Source: Leptodontidium sp. MPI-SDFR-AT-0119 (lineage: Eukaryota > Ascomycota > Leotiomycetes > Helotiales > Leptodontidiaceae). From it: DNA of 64,000 nt. Under the pieces are notes generated by a model. That model worked only from the letters and a program-made list of their open reading frames with translations. It was not told where the DNA came from and made no database searches. Where the stretch lies: the NCBI GenBank assembly GCA_020726505.1, contig JAHLEZ010000020.1:744001-808000 (forward strand), read 5' to 3'. Below, in pieces: positions 10,023-20,679 of the stretch; the stretch's first letter is position 1, and the number at the start of each line of letters is the position of its first letter. A program made the translations under genes and the position numbers.

Positions 10023-13013
10023 ATGGATGGACTTGGTGGAGCCGCAAGTATCATTGCTGTGATCGACATCTCTGCAAAGATATTAGGACTGTGCCAAACA
10101 TATATCACGGAGGTGAAAGAAGCTAGGAAGGATATGCAACGCCTCCGTCTAGGGGTAATATCTCTTCAAGATGTCCTGACCGATGTGAAAGATCTAGCTG
10201 AAGAACCGAACTTATCGAGAAGATCAGTCTTCAGCTGTCTTACTCAGGATGACGGGCCAGTGCAGCAGTGTGAGAGAGACTTGGAACGACTAGTGGTGCA
10301 GCTAGAGCCTGGAGAGGTTGAGATGAGGCGATTTGGTTTACGAGCGTTTAAGTGGCCCTTCTCAAGCAAGGAAATTGACAAACGCCTCCAAGTCATCAAC
10401 GATCATAAAGCGACATTCACTCTAGCGTTGACATCTGACAATTTGTAGGTTTTGTCCCATGATAGTCCCGTGATTCAAGTTAACATTTAGTAGTGCTCTT
10501 ACTCGCTCCATCAAAGATGATATAGCGAAGCTGAGTGGTGGTCTATCGGATATGCAGACCGAACAGAGGACACTGGCGATAGGCGAGAAACAGCAGAAAA
10601 TTCGTCATTGGCTATCATCACCAGATCCGTCTACTAACCACAACGCTGCTTGCAAATTACGTCAAGCAACTACAGGGGAATGGTTTCTGAAGAGCGATGA
10701 GTTTGAGAAATGGAAGATAACTTCTAGATCTTTTCTCTGGATTTATGGCATTCGTAAGTAATCACTTAAGCTAGGCTACTGATAGCTAACCAAAATATTT
10801 TAGCTGGCTGTGGGAAAAGTGTTCTTTGGTAATGATTCCACACAAATACTTAATTGGAAACTTACTAATTATACCTGTAGTTCTACAGTAATTGGAGAAG
10901 TCATGTCTCAGTACAAGTCCAATCCTGCCGTGGCAATCGCCTACTTCTACTTCGATTTCAACGATACCGAAAAGCAGAGACACGACAAATTTACACGCTC
11001 GCTAGTCGAGCAGTTCGCCTGGCAATCTGCGAAAGCTCTCGCTTGTTTAGACTCGCTATTTACTCAATGTCAAGATGGGAGGCAGCAGCCAACACAAGAT
11101 GCCCTTGAGTCAACGTTACGGCAAATATTAGGTGACCATAAGGAGACGTTCATTATTCTTGATGCTTTGGATGAATGCAAAGAAAGGAAAGACCTCCTAG
11201 TATTATTGGAAAACCTTAATTCTTGGGGACTAGAGGAACTGCACATTCTTGCTACAAGTCGGAGGGAGCGAGACATCGAAGAAACTCTTCAACCGTTGAC
11301 CACAAGCGAAATCTGCCTCCAGAGCGCCCTTGTTGATAATGACATTCGTACCCACATTTCCGAACGACTCCAGAATGACCTAAAACTGAAACGGTGGCCT
11401 GCTAATGTGCGAGGAGAAATTGAAGATACTCTGATGAAAGGGGCACAAGGAATGTACGTTGCAACCTTCTCATTGTACATTCTTTGAAACAACTAACACG
11501 ATTTTCAAGGTTTCGTTGGGTTGTATGCCAATTAGACGTACTACGGAAATGTCTGAAAGTAGAAGCTCTACGGAAAGCACTAAAGTCTCTACCGAAAACC
11601 TTGGATGATACCTATGCTCGTATATTGCTTAGCATTGATGAGGACTACAGTCAAGATGCATTTCGAATCCTCCAATGGCTAGTGTATTCAGCTCGGCCAC
11701 TTCGTATCGAAGAGATGGTTGAAGTTATCGCTATCGATACCGAAGAGTCACAATTCAATCCCGAAAACCGACTTCCAGATCCCCGAGACTTGTTGACTAT
11801 TTGCTCCAGCTTGGTAACAACAATATCAGTGACGGCTAAGGGCAATGACGGAGCCTCTAGTGAGACAACAGAGCTCAGGCTAGCTCATTTCTCTGTCAAA
11901 GAATACTTGATCTCTGATCGCATTCGAACTGGGACAGCTTTCCAGTATGATATACAATCAGGAGGAGAGGAAGAAATTGCACAGTCTTGTCTAAAGTACC
12001 TCCTTCATTTTCAAAGGGGTGTACTCACATCAGGAAATCTTAATACATTTCCATTAGCTCTGTATGCAGCGCAACACTGGTGTCGTCATTTCCGAGCGAC
12101 AAAAGATTCAGATCAGGCGAGCAAGCTCCTTATGCAACTTTTCCAAGGAGACGCTTTTGAGAACTGGATTCGGCTCTATGACCCAGACTCTCCCCGGAAA
12201 AGAACTGATATAAAGAAGAACATCACAAGTATTGCCTCTCCACTATATTACATATCATTGGAAGGTTTGTTTGAGCCAGTTTCACTATTGTTCAGTACAG
12301 GGGCCGATGTGAATGCTCATGGCGGAGAGTACGGCAATGCACTCCAAGCAGCTTCAGCTAAAGGCCACGAGAAAATCGCAGTACTCCTGCTTGAGAAAGG
12401 GGCCGATGTGAATGCTCAAGGCGGAGAGTACGGCAATGCACTCCAAGCCGCTTCAAATGAAGGTCACGAGGCAGTCGCAGTACTTCTGGTCGAGAAAGGG
12501 GCCGACGTGAATGCTCAAGGCGGATACTACGGCAATGCACTCCAAGCAGCTTCAAATAGAGGTCACGAGGCAATCGTTACACTACTGCTCGAGAAAGGGG
12601 CCAATGTGAATGCTCAAGGCGGAAACTTTGGCAATGCACTCCAAGCAGCTTTAGTTAGAGGTCACGAGGCAATCGTTACACTACTGCTCGAGAAAGGGGC
12701 CGATGTGAATGCTCAAGGCGGACTCTTTGGCAATGCACTCCAAGCAGCTTCTTTTAGAGGTCACGAGACAATTGTAGCACTTCTACTCGAGAAAGGGGCC
12801 GATATGAATGCTCAAGGCGGATTCTACAGCAATGCACTCCAAGCAGCTTCAGCTATAGGACACGAGGGAATGGCAGCACTTCTGCTCGAGAAAGGGGCCG
12901 ATGTGAATGCTCAAGGCGGAGACTACGGCAATGCACTCCAGGCAGCTTCTTTTGAAGGACGCGAGGCAATTGCAGCACTTCTGGTTGAGAAAGGGGCCGA
13001 TGTGAATGCTTAA
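10023..13013 (+). CDS. HeLo-like/NACHT/ankyrin NLR-type protein, copy 1 (ends at a premature stop)
   Basis: This is a fungal STAND (NLR-type) receptor; the family acts in heterokaryon incompatibility and non-self recognition. Exons: 10023-10444, 10494-10753, 10804-10828 (a 25-bp microexon), 10881-11453 and from 11510. Residues 1-140 match the fungal STAND N-terminal HeLo-like domain (MDGLGGAASIIAVIDIS), a family thought to act at membranes. The P-loop GIPGCGKS is assembled from exons 2 and 3. Walker B/NACHT FIILDALDEC and the sensor-like TSRRERD follow, then a winged-helix region with AHFSVKEYL, then ankyrin repeats from about 12304. TAA at 13011-13013 replaces a Gln codon conserved in the other repeats, giving a 927-residue product with 7 full repeats. 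The downstream repeats remain in frame. The truncated protein still has every domain, so it may work; the alternative is a lightly RIP-damaged allele. Confidence 0.85.
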
Positions 13014-15275
13014 GGCGGAGAGTACGGCAATGCACTCCAAGCCGCTTCAAATGAAGGTCACGAGGCAGTCGCAGTACTTCTAGTCGAGAAAGGGGCCGAC
13101 GTGAATGCTCAAGGCGGATACTACGGCAATGCACTCCAAGCAGCTTCAAATAGAGGTCACGAGGCAATCGTAACACTTCTGCTCGAGAAAGGGGCCAATG
13201 TGAATGCTCAAGGCGGATACCACGGCAATGCACTCCAAGCAGCTTCAGCTCGAGGTCACGAGGCAATCGTAACACTTCTGCTCGAGAAAGGGGCCAATGT
13301 GAATGCTCAAGGCGGAGACTTCGGCAATGCCCTCCAAGCAGCTTCAGCTGAAGGTCACGAGGCAATTGCAGCACTTCTGCTTGACATAGGGGCCGATGTG
13401 AATGCTCAAGGCGGACGTTTCAGTGATGCACTCCAAGCAGCTTCAGTCTATGGTCACGAGACAATCGCAGTACTTCTACTCGAGAAAGGGGCCGATGTGA
13501 ATGCTCAAGGTGGAGAGTACGGCAATGCACTGCAAGCAGCTTCTTTTCAAGGTCACGAGACAATCGTAGCACTTCTGGTCGAGAAAGGGGCCGATGTAAA
13601 TGCTCAAGGCGGAGACAACGGCAACGCACTGCAAGCAGCTCGTTACGAGACAATCGCAGCACTTCTGGTCGAGAAAGGGGCCGATGTGAATGCTCAAGGC
13701 GGAAAGTACGGTAATGCACTGCAAGCAGCTTCAGTCTATGGTCACGAGGCAATCGCAGCACTTCTGCTCGAGAAAGGGGCCGATGTGAATGCTCAAGGCG
13801 GATACCACGGCAATGCACTGCAAGCAGCTTCAGTCTATGGTCACGAGGCAATCGCAGCACTTCTGCTCGAGAAAGGGGCCGATGTGAATGCTCAAGGCGG
13901 ATACCACGGCAATGCACTCCAAGCAGCTTCAGCTCGAGGTCACGAGGCAATCGTAACACTTCTGCTCGAGAAAGGGGCCAATGTGAATGCTCAAGGCGGA
14001 TACCACGGCAATGCACTCCAAGCAGCTTCAGCTCGAGGTCACGAGGCAATCGTAACACTTCTGCTCGAGAAAGGGGCCAATGTGAATGCTCAAGGCGGAG
14101 ACTTCGGCAATGCCCTCCAAGCAGCTTCAGCTGAAGGTCACGAGGCAATTGCAGCACTTCTGCTTGACATAGGGGCCGATGTGAATGCTCAAGGCGGACG
14201 TTTCGGTAATGCACTCCAAGCAGCTTCAGTCTATGGTCACGAGACAATCGCAGTACTTCTACTCGAGAAAGGGGCCGATGTGAATGCTCAAGGTGGAGAG
14301 TACGGCAATACACTGCAAGCAGCTTCTTTTCAAGGTCACGAGACAATCGTAGCACTTCTGGTCGAGAAAGGGGCCGATGTAAATGCTCAAGGCGGAGACA
14401 ACGGCAACGCACTGCAAGCAGCTCGTTACGAGACAATCGCAGCACTTCTGGTCGAGAAAGGGGCCGATGTGAATGCTCAAGGCGGAAAGTACGGTAATGC
14501 ACTGCAAGCAGCTTCAGTCTATGGTCACGAGGCAATCGCAGCACTTCTGCTCGAGAAAGGGGCCGATGTGAATGCTCAAGGCGGATACCACGGCAATGCA
14601 CTCCAAGCAGCTTCAGCTAGAGGTCACGAGGCAATCGCAGCACTTCTGCTCGAGAAAGGGGCCGATGTGAATGCTCAAGGCGGATACCACGGCAATGCAC
14701 TCCAAGCAGCTTCAGCTCGAGGTCACGAGGCAATCGTAACACTTCTGCTCGAGAAAGGGGCCAATGTGAATACTCAAGGCGGATACTACGACAATGTACT
14801 TCAAGCAGCTTCAACTGAAGGTCACGAGACAATCGCAGCACTTCTGCTCGAGAAAGGGGCCGATGTGAATGCTCAAGGCGGAGAGTACGGCAATGCACTC
14901 TATGTAGCTTCCTTAGAAGGTCACAAGGCAATCGCAGCACTTCTGCTCGAGAAAGGGGCCGATGTGAATGCTCAAGGCGGATACCACGGCAATACACTCT
15001 ATGCAGCTTCAGCTGAAGGTCACGAGGCAATCGCAGCACTTCTGCTCGAGAAAGGGGCCGATGTGAATGCTCAAGGCGGATACCACGGCAATGCACTCCA
15101 AGCAGCTTCAGCTCGAGGTCACGAGGCAATCGCAGCACTTCTGCTCGAGAAAGGGGCCGATGTGAATGCTCAAGGCGGACCCTACGGTAATGCACTCCAA
15201 GCAGCTGTAGCTAGAGGTCACGAGGCAATCGCAGCACTTCTGCGTGAGAAAGGGGCCAGGACACGGATCATCGCT
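12304..15275 (+). repeat. Array of about 30 near-identical 33-residue ankyrin repeats
   Basis: A 99-bp unit encodes the consensus GADVNAQGGxYGNALQAAS followed by two variable residues and GHEAIAALLLEK. I count 30 units, two of them 90 bp (they lack three codons before ETIAALL). Nearly all variation lies in two codons after QGG and two before GHE. A block of eight units (about 13200-13980) is repeated 783 bp downstream with only a few differences. Repeats 2-3 recur 594 bp downstream as repeats 8-9. Confidence 0.9.
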
Positions 15276-15278
15276 TAA
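13014..15278 (+). pseudogene. Ankyrin-repeat tail of NLR copy 1 beyond the premature stop
   Basis: This is the same reading frame as the upstream exon, open again immediately after TAA 13011-13013 for about 22 more ankyrin units. It ends in GARTRIIA and TAA at 15276-15278. With one restored sense codon or stop readthrough the protein would be about 1,682 residues. Preservation of this long frame after the stop indicates that the nonsense change is recent, or that the array is homogenised by conversion with intact units. Confidence 0.75.
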
Positions 15279-15917
15279 AAAATTGCAAGCTCGATAAGGT
15301 GATTCGTAGCTGACCAGGGCTACTTCACGACTAGCAAATTAATCACAGACTGAAAGATTCGTTGCACGTACCCGAGAAATGGTTAGATTCAGTGTTTAAC
15401 TTTCTTCACTATTCTCTCCAGACTTATATTAACCATTACGCTCTCTTATCATTTTGACTGTTTCAAGATTCTTTTTGCGTCGGGTCTCACTCATGTCCTG
15501 CTGCGATCAAACAAGATCCATAGATTTCTTCTACTTTTTCCAGAAGGACGATAGGTTTCACGACGTCGGCGTACAGAGCGCGCTACCAGTGAAGGAACGA
15601 AGGCTACTCTTAGTCTGCTAAGAGAAGAAGGACTTCGAAGGCGCGACGCAGACAGGCTCTGGGGGGGAAAAATTGGCCGAGCTTTTGAAAGGGAGAATCA
15701 AGTGATTTATGTCACATGTTACCGGGATCAGTTTCGTATGTCACGTTGGCTTTCCATGTTTGCTTTGTTACATTTTAAGGCCTCTTCTTGGGGATGGGGG
15801 TACGAAGGCTTCGTGCGAGCTGCAGGCCAGCACTCTTGTCGAAGACAACTAGCGGCTGCGGGGCGAAAATTTTTAGCTGAGCTTTTTTAAGGGGGTGGTC
15901 AGCTGGTCGCTCTCATA
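15279..15917. repeat. Conserved 3' flank of NLR copy 1
   Basis: There is no gene here. The flank is shared with the 3' sides of copy 2 (about 20680-21240) and copy 3 (about 25429-25970). In each it includes a pyrimidine-rich stretch, one diverged palindrome (15607-15624 here) and the hairpin acgaaggcttcgt (15802-15814 here), ending in a GCAGGCCAGCACTCTTG-type box. The duplicated unit therefore extends well past the stop codon. Confidence 0.75.
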
Positions 15918-16180
15918 CTCTTAGCTTGCTAAGAGAGAGAAGGGCTTCGAAGCTACCCTGCGGACACGCTCCGGCGCAAAATTTTGCCTTCGTACTCTTA
16001 GCTTGCTAAGAGAGAGAAGGGCTTCGAAGGCAACCCACCCCCTGGCTGGCGGGGCCCAAAAATGCCTTCGTGCCTTCGTACTCTTAGCTTGCTAAGAGAA
16101 AGAAGGGCTTCGAAGGCAACCAGCGGCCGCGGGGCGAAAAATTTTAGCCGAGCTTTTTCAAGGGGGTGGTCAGCTGGTCG
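15918..16180. repeat. Three tandem palindromic units before the second Helitron copy
   Basis: The 18-mer ctcttagcttgctaagag occurs at 15918-15935, 15995-16012 and 16081-16098. Each is followed by gagaagggcttcgaagg and a GC-rich spacer, as at 1250-1440. The same triple arrangement immediately 5' of two Helitron copies suggests that the units belong to the element. Confidence 0.85.
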
Positions 16181-17286
16181 CTCTCACGTGCGGAGATCGG
16201 TTGTTGACTTTCGCTTCCGTCCCGCTTGGCATTGACCTCTTCCGTGGCACCATCTGTTTTGACTTTTGTTTCCCCGCATGAGGTGTCTCTCGCATCTGAC
16301 GTCACTCAACCCAACATCTTCTTTCTCTTCTGTCGTCGACTACGTTGGCATTCTGCATTTGTCTACTTGACATGGGAATGGCTTCTTCTCGTCCGTCCCT
16401 AGTCACTCCTCGCGAGTCTCGATCCCCTGGTCCTGATACTACCCAATGGGAGGCAGCGAATCAGCAGCGGTTAGCTGCGATTGAACTCCAGAGGGAAAAG
16501 ATTCGAGATTTGGAACGCCGAGCACGACAGCGCGAGATCGAGAATGCGGCCAGGCGGCTAGAATCGCGAGAGGAGAGGGCCAGAGCGCTAGAACTTCAAG
16601 CACGACAGCATAAACCCCACGGTCCACCTCTGAGCCAGAAAGAGAAGTATGCGGTGCGGAGCCTGGACGATCAGATTCGGGATCAAGAAAAGCAGCGCAA
16701 GCTTGATGAAGCTTCTATTAAGCGGATTGAGCAACGGCGGGTGACCGAACGTCTAGAGTTGGCCCGTAGAGAAGAGACGAGCCATGATAGGGATGCCACT
16801 GTCGTCGCGCAAGACTGGGAACTCTGGCGTTCAGAGGACAGAGCGCGCCGTCGGCATCTATACGAGCAGGAGATTTTACGAACCGGAAATGGGATGAGAG
16901 CTGGGATAAGAAGTGAAAGCGCAGGCAGCTCTGATCTTGGGCTAGTAGCTGGGAGAGACAGAGGTTCAAGGTATACTTACCTGTTCTAGACCATGAATGC
17001 TAATAACCAGATTATTTCTAGGACTACAAATCCTCAGCGGTTGCGACTGGCCTATGACGGCGAGATCCCGTCGTTTCTTAAACAAGAGTTTGAGTATATG
17101 GGAGAGGTTTCGTCCACTTTCCCAGAGGTTATTACACCGAGCATTCAAATGTCTTGTTTGAAATCATACCAGCGAGCCATCGCGCACGCCTCTATGCGAC
17201 TCCCATGTGGGATCTGTGGAGGCCTATTCCAAGAAGATTGTACTACTTCTGTCTCTCTCGAAGATGAGAACCTGCTGAACGAAAGT
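16180..17286 (+). pseudogene. Truncated second copy of the Helitron Rep gene (N-terminal part only)
   Basis: It is homologous to 1495-2710 of the first copy: leader, coiled-coil N-terminus (open frame from 16345), the conserved intron (16971-17021, 51 bp, which here contains an in-frame TAG), and the start of the Cys-rich region (CGICGGLFQEDC). Homology stops at about 17281, where the sequence switches to the tacgaaggcttcgtgcgtgcc box that begins the NLR copy 2 unit. It has a single WELWRSE segment where copy 1 has two, so copy 1 carries a small internal duplication. It has no Rep or helicase domain. Confidence 0.8.
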
Positions 17287-17903
17287 ACGAAGGCTTCGTG
17301 CGTGCCGTAGGCCAGCACTCTTGTTAGCCGAGCTTTTTAAGCGAGCCTTTTAAAGGGGTAACACGGGGTCAGTGTCACATGCGGAGATCCGTTGTTGTTT
17401 TTCGCTTCGTCCCGCTCGCATTTACCTTTTTAACCTTTGGTCCTGTGACTATGATTTCCCCTTATAACGTGTCTTATCTGACGCCACCAACCCAACATCT
17501 TCTTCTGTTGTCGACTTCGTTGGCATTCTGCATTTGTCTGTTAGACATGGAAATGGCCTCTTCTGCACCATCCCTGCTCTCTCACGTGATATTTGACGTC
17601 ATTCCTCTATCAGCCTAGCTACCCCGCTAAAAGTTGGTGCCCGAAGCGCCAGCCTCGTCCTATATTATCAACGACACCTTGCGAGTTAAATCCTTCTTTT
17701 CTCTGATTACGACATTTGTAAGCCTTTTGATCTACTTTCAACTTGCCTTGAAGACATAGCAACGTCGTGAACGGAGTAATTGCCAGAAACAAGTCCCGCG
17801 TTTGGAGCAAGACAAGTCGGTTCCGGCAGTCGGCACCCATTCCCGTGAGGCTCGCCTAACTGATTCTTAGGAGTCCTTCGACTAGTCGTCTCAGCCCCTC
17901 AAA
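17287..17903 (+). promoter_or_regulatory. Upstream region of NLR copy 2, chimeric with Helitron leader
   Basis: It begins with the hairpin acgaaggcttcgt (17287-17299), then about 230 bp closely matching the Helitron leader (compare 1450-1715). It switches after the Helitron-type ATG context (ctctcacgtgata, about 17578) to the NLR-specific module that includes gctaaaagttggtgcccga. A short open frame (17379-17618) in the Helitron part is a truncated Helitron reading frame and probably not a gene. Confidence 0.7.
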
Positions 17904-20679
17904 ATGAGTGGTCTTGGTGAAGCCGCAAGTGTTATTGCTGTAATCGATATCTCTGCAAAGATCTTCGAACTATGTCAAACATATATCTCGGCGGTAAAGG
18001 AAGCCAGGAAGGATATTCAGCGCCTCCGCGATAGGGTAACATCTCTTCAAGATGCCCTGACCGATGTGAAAGATCTAGCTGAAGATCTGAGCTTATCTAA
18101 AAGATCAGTCTTCAGCCGTCTCAATCAGCATAACGGGCCAGTACAGCAGTGCAAGGGGGACTTGAAACAACTAGTGGCGCGGCTAGAGCTTGGAAAAGGA
18201 GAGAGTGAGATGAGGCGGTTCGGTCTACGAGCGTTGAAGTGGCCCTTCTCAAGCAAGGACATTGACAAACGCCTTCAAGTCATCAACGACCATAAGACGA
18301 CATTCACCCTGGCGTTGACATCTGACCATTTGTAGGCTTTGAGTCGTTATAGTCGCGTAATTTAAGCTAACAGGTATCAGCGCTTTTACTCGCACCATCA
18401 AAGATGATATAGCGACTATGCAGACTGAACAGAGAACGCTGGCTGCTAGTGAAAAGCAACGGGAAATTCGTCACTGGCTATCATCGCCCGATCCGTCTTC
18501 CAACTATAACGCTGCTCGCAAAGCACGTCAAGCAACTACAGGTGAATGGTTTCTGAAGAGTAATGAGTTTGAGAAATGGAAGATGACTTCTAGATCTTTT
18601 CTCTGGCTTTATGGCATTCGTAAGTAATCACCTAAGGCCAGGCTACTATTAGCTAATCAAAGTATTATAGCTGGCTGTGGGAAAAGTATCCTTTGGTAAT
18701 GACTCCACACTAATAATTGATTGGATACTTATTAACTATACTCGCAGTTCTACGGCCCTGGAAGAAGTCAAGTCTCAGTACAAGTCTAACCCTACTGTGG
18801 CAATCGCCTATTTCTACTTTGACTTCAACGATTCTGAGAAGCAGAGGCACGACAAATTCACGCATTCACTAATCGAGCAATTAGCCTGGCAGTCGGCGAA
18901 AGCTCTTGCTTGTCTAGAATCGCTCTTTTCTCGCTGTCAGGATGGGAAGCAGCAGCCTACGCAAGATGCTCTTGAGGTTGCCGTACAGCAAATGTTAAAT
19001 GAATTTGAGGAGACGTTCATTATTCTTGATGCTTTGGACGAATGTAAAGAGAGGGAAGAACTCTTACTTCTGTTAAAGAACCTTACTTCCTGGGGCGCAG
19101 GGAAACTGCACGTTCTTGCCACAAGCCGGAGGGAGCGAGACATCGAAGAAACTCTCGAATCATTGACCACAAGCGAAATTTGCCTCCAGAGCGCCCTTGT
19201 TGATCATGACATTCGTACTCACCTTTCCGAACGACTCCAGAATGACCCAAAACTGAAACGTTGGCCAGCTAATGTACGAGGGGAGATTAAAAACACTCTG
19301 ATGGAAGGAGCACAAGGAATGTACGTCGAAATTTTCTCCTTGGATATTCTTTGAAACATCTAACATGATTTTCGAGGTTTCGTTGGGTTGTATGCCAACT
19401 GGACGTACTACGGAAATGTTTGAAAGTAGACGCTCTACGGAGAGCACTAAAGACTCTACCGAAAACTCTGAATGAGACCTATGATCGTATCTTGCGCAGC
19501 ATCGATGAAGACTACAGTCAAGATGCATTCCGAATCCTCCAATGGCTGGTGTATTCAGCTCGGCCACTTCGTATGGAAGAGATGGTTGAAGTTATCGCTA
19601 TCGATACTGAACAGTCACAATTCAATCCCGAAAACCGACTTCCAGATCCTCGAGACTTGTTAACCATTTGCTCCAGCTTGGTAACAACAATATCAGTGAC
19701 GACTAAGGGCAATGACGGAGCCTCTAATGAAACAACAGAGCTCCGGCTAGCTCATTTCTCTGTCAAAGAATACTTGATCTCTGATCGCATTCGAACTGGG
19801 ACAGCTTTCCAGTATGATATACAATCAAGAGGAGAAGAAGAAATTGCACAGTCTTGTTTAACTTACCTTCTTCAATTTCAAAGCGGTGTACTCAACTCGG
19901 AAAATCTTAACACATTCCCGCTGGCTTTGTATGCAGCGGAGCACTGGTGCCGTCATTTTCGAGCGATGAAGGATTCGGATCAAGCGACTAAGCTGGGCAT
20001 GCAGCTTTTCCAAGGAGACACATTTATGAGCTGGATTCGGCTCTTTAACCCAGAAAAGCCATGGGAACGCTCTGATGTAGACAGGGACATCACGAACGTC
20101 GCCTCCCCATTATACTATGCATCACATCAAGGATTGTTCAAGCTAGTTATACTATTCCTCGAGAAAGGGGCCGATGTGAATGCTCAAGGCGGAGAGTACG
20201 GTAGTGCACTACAAGCAGCTTCAGCCAAAGGCTATAAGACAATCGCAGCACTTCTGCTCGAGAATGGGGCCGATGTGAATGCCCAAGGCGGACACTACGG
20301 CAATGCACTCCAAGCAGCTTCTATTAAAGGGCACGAGGCAATTGCAGTATTGCTGCTCGAGAATGGGGCTAATGTGAATGCCCAAGGCGGATACTACGGC
20401 AATGCACTTCAAGCAGCTTCCATTGGAGGCTATAAGGCAATTGCAGCATTCCTGCTCGAGAATAAGGCCGATGTGAATAGCCAGGGCGGACGCTACGGTA
20501 ATGCACTTCAAGCAGCTTCCGTTGGAGGCTATAAGGCAATTGCAGCATTCCTGCTCGAGAATGGGGCCGATGTGAATAGCCAGGGCGGACGCTACGGCAA
20601 TGCACTTCAAGCAGCTTCCGTTGGAGGCCATGAGACAATTACAGCATTATTGCTCGAGAAAGGAGCCAGGACAGGTTAG
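17904..20679 (+). CDS. HeLo-like/NACHT/ankyrin NLR-type protein, copy 2 (intact)
   Basis: This is the only undamaged copy: 855 residues from exons 17904-18331, 18381-18619, 18671-18695, 18748-19320 and 19377-20679. Introns are 49-56 bp at the same positions as in the other copies. Domains in order: HeLo-like N-terminus (residues 1-143), a linker shortened by eight residues relative to copies 1 and 3, P-loop PGCGKS split across the microexon, NACHT Walker B FIILDALDEC, TSRRERD, winged helix ending AHFSVKEYL, one degenerate and five full ankyrin repeats, and a short C-terminal GARTG. The five repeats differ mainly at the residues after QGG (EY, HY, YY, RY, RY) and before GHE/GYK. Inferred role: ligand binding by the ankyrin surface triggers NACHT oligomerisation and exposure of the HeLo-like effector. 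Confidence 0.9.

Noticed and set aside
12358..15195. Long minus-strand open frames (up to 393 codons) opposite the ankyrin array, with repeated LEHSHRPLSRAEVLRLPRD-like strings
   Set aside because: They are the complement of the 99-bp ankyrin repeat. A repeat whose length is a multiple of 3 keeps an antisense frame open. No start, splice or domain support.
16987..16989. In-frame TAG in the second Helitron copy, first read as a nonsense mutation
   Set aside because: It lies inside a 51-bp intron (16971-17021) with matching borders and a CTAAT branch site in both copies; in copy 1 the intron merely lacks a stop.
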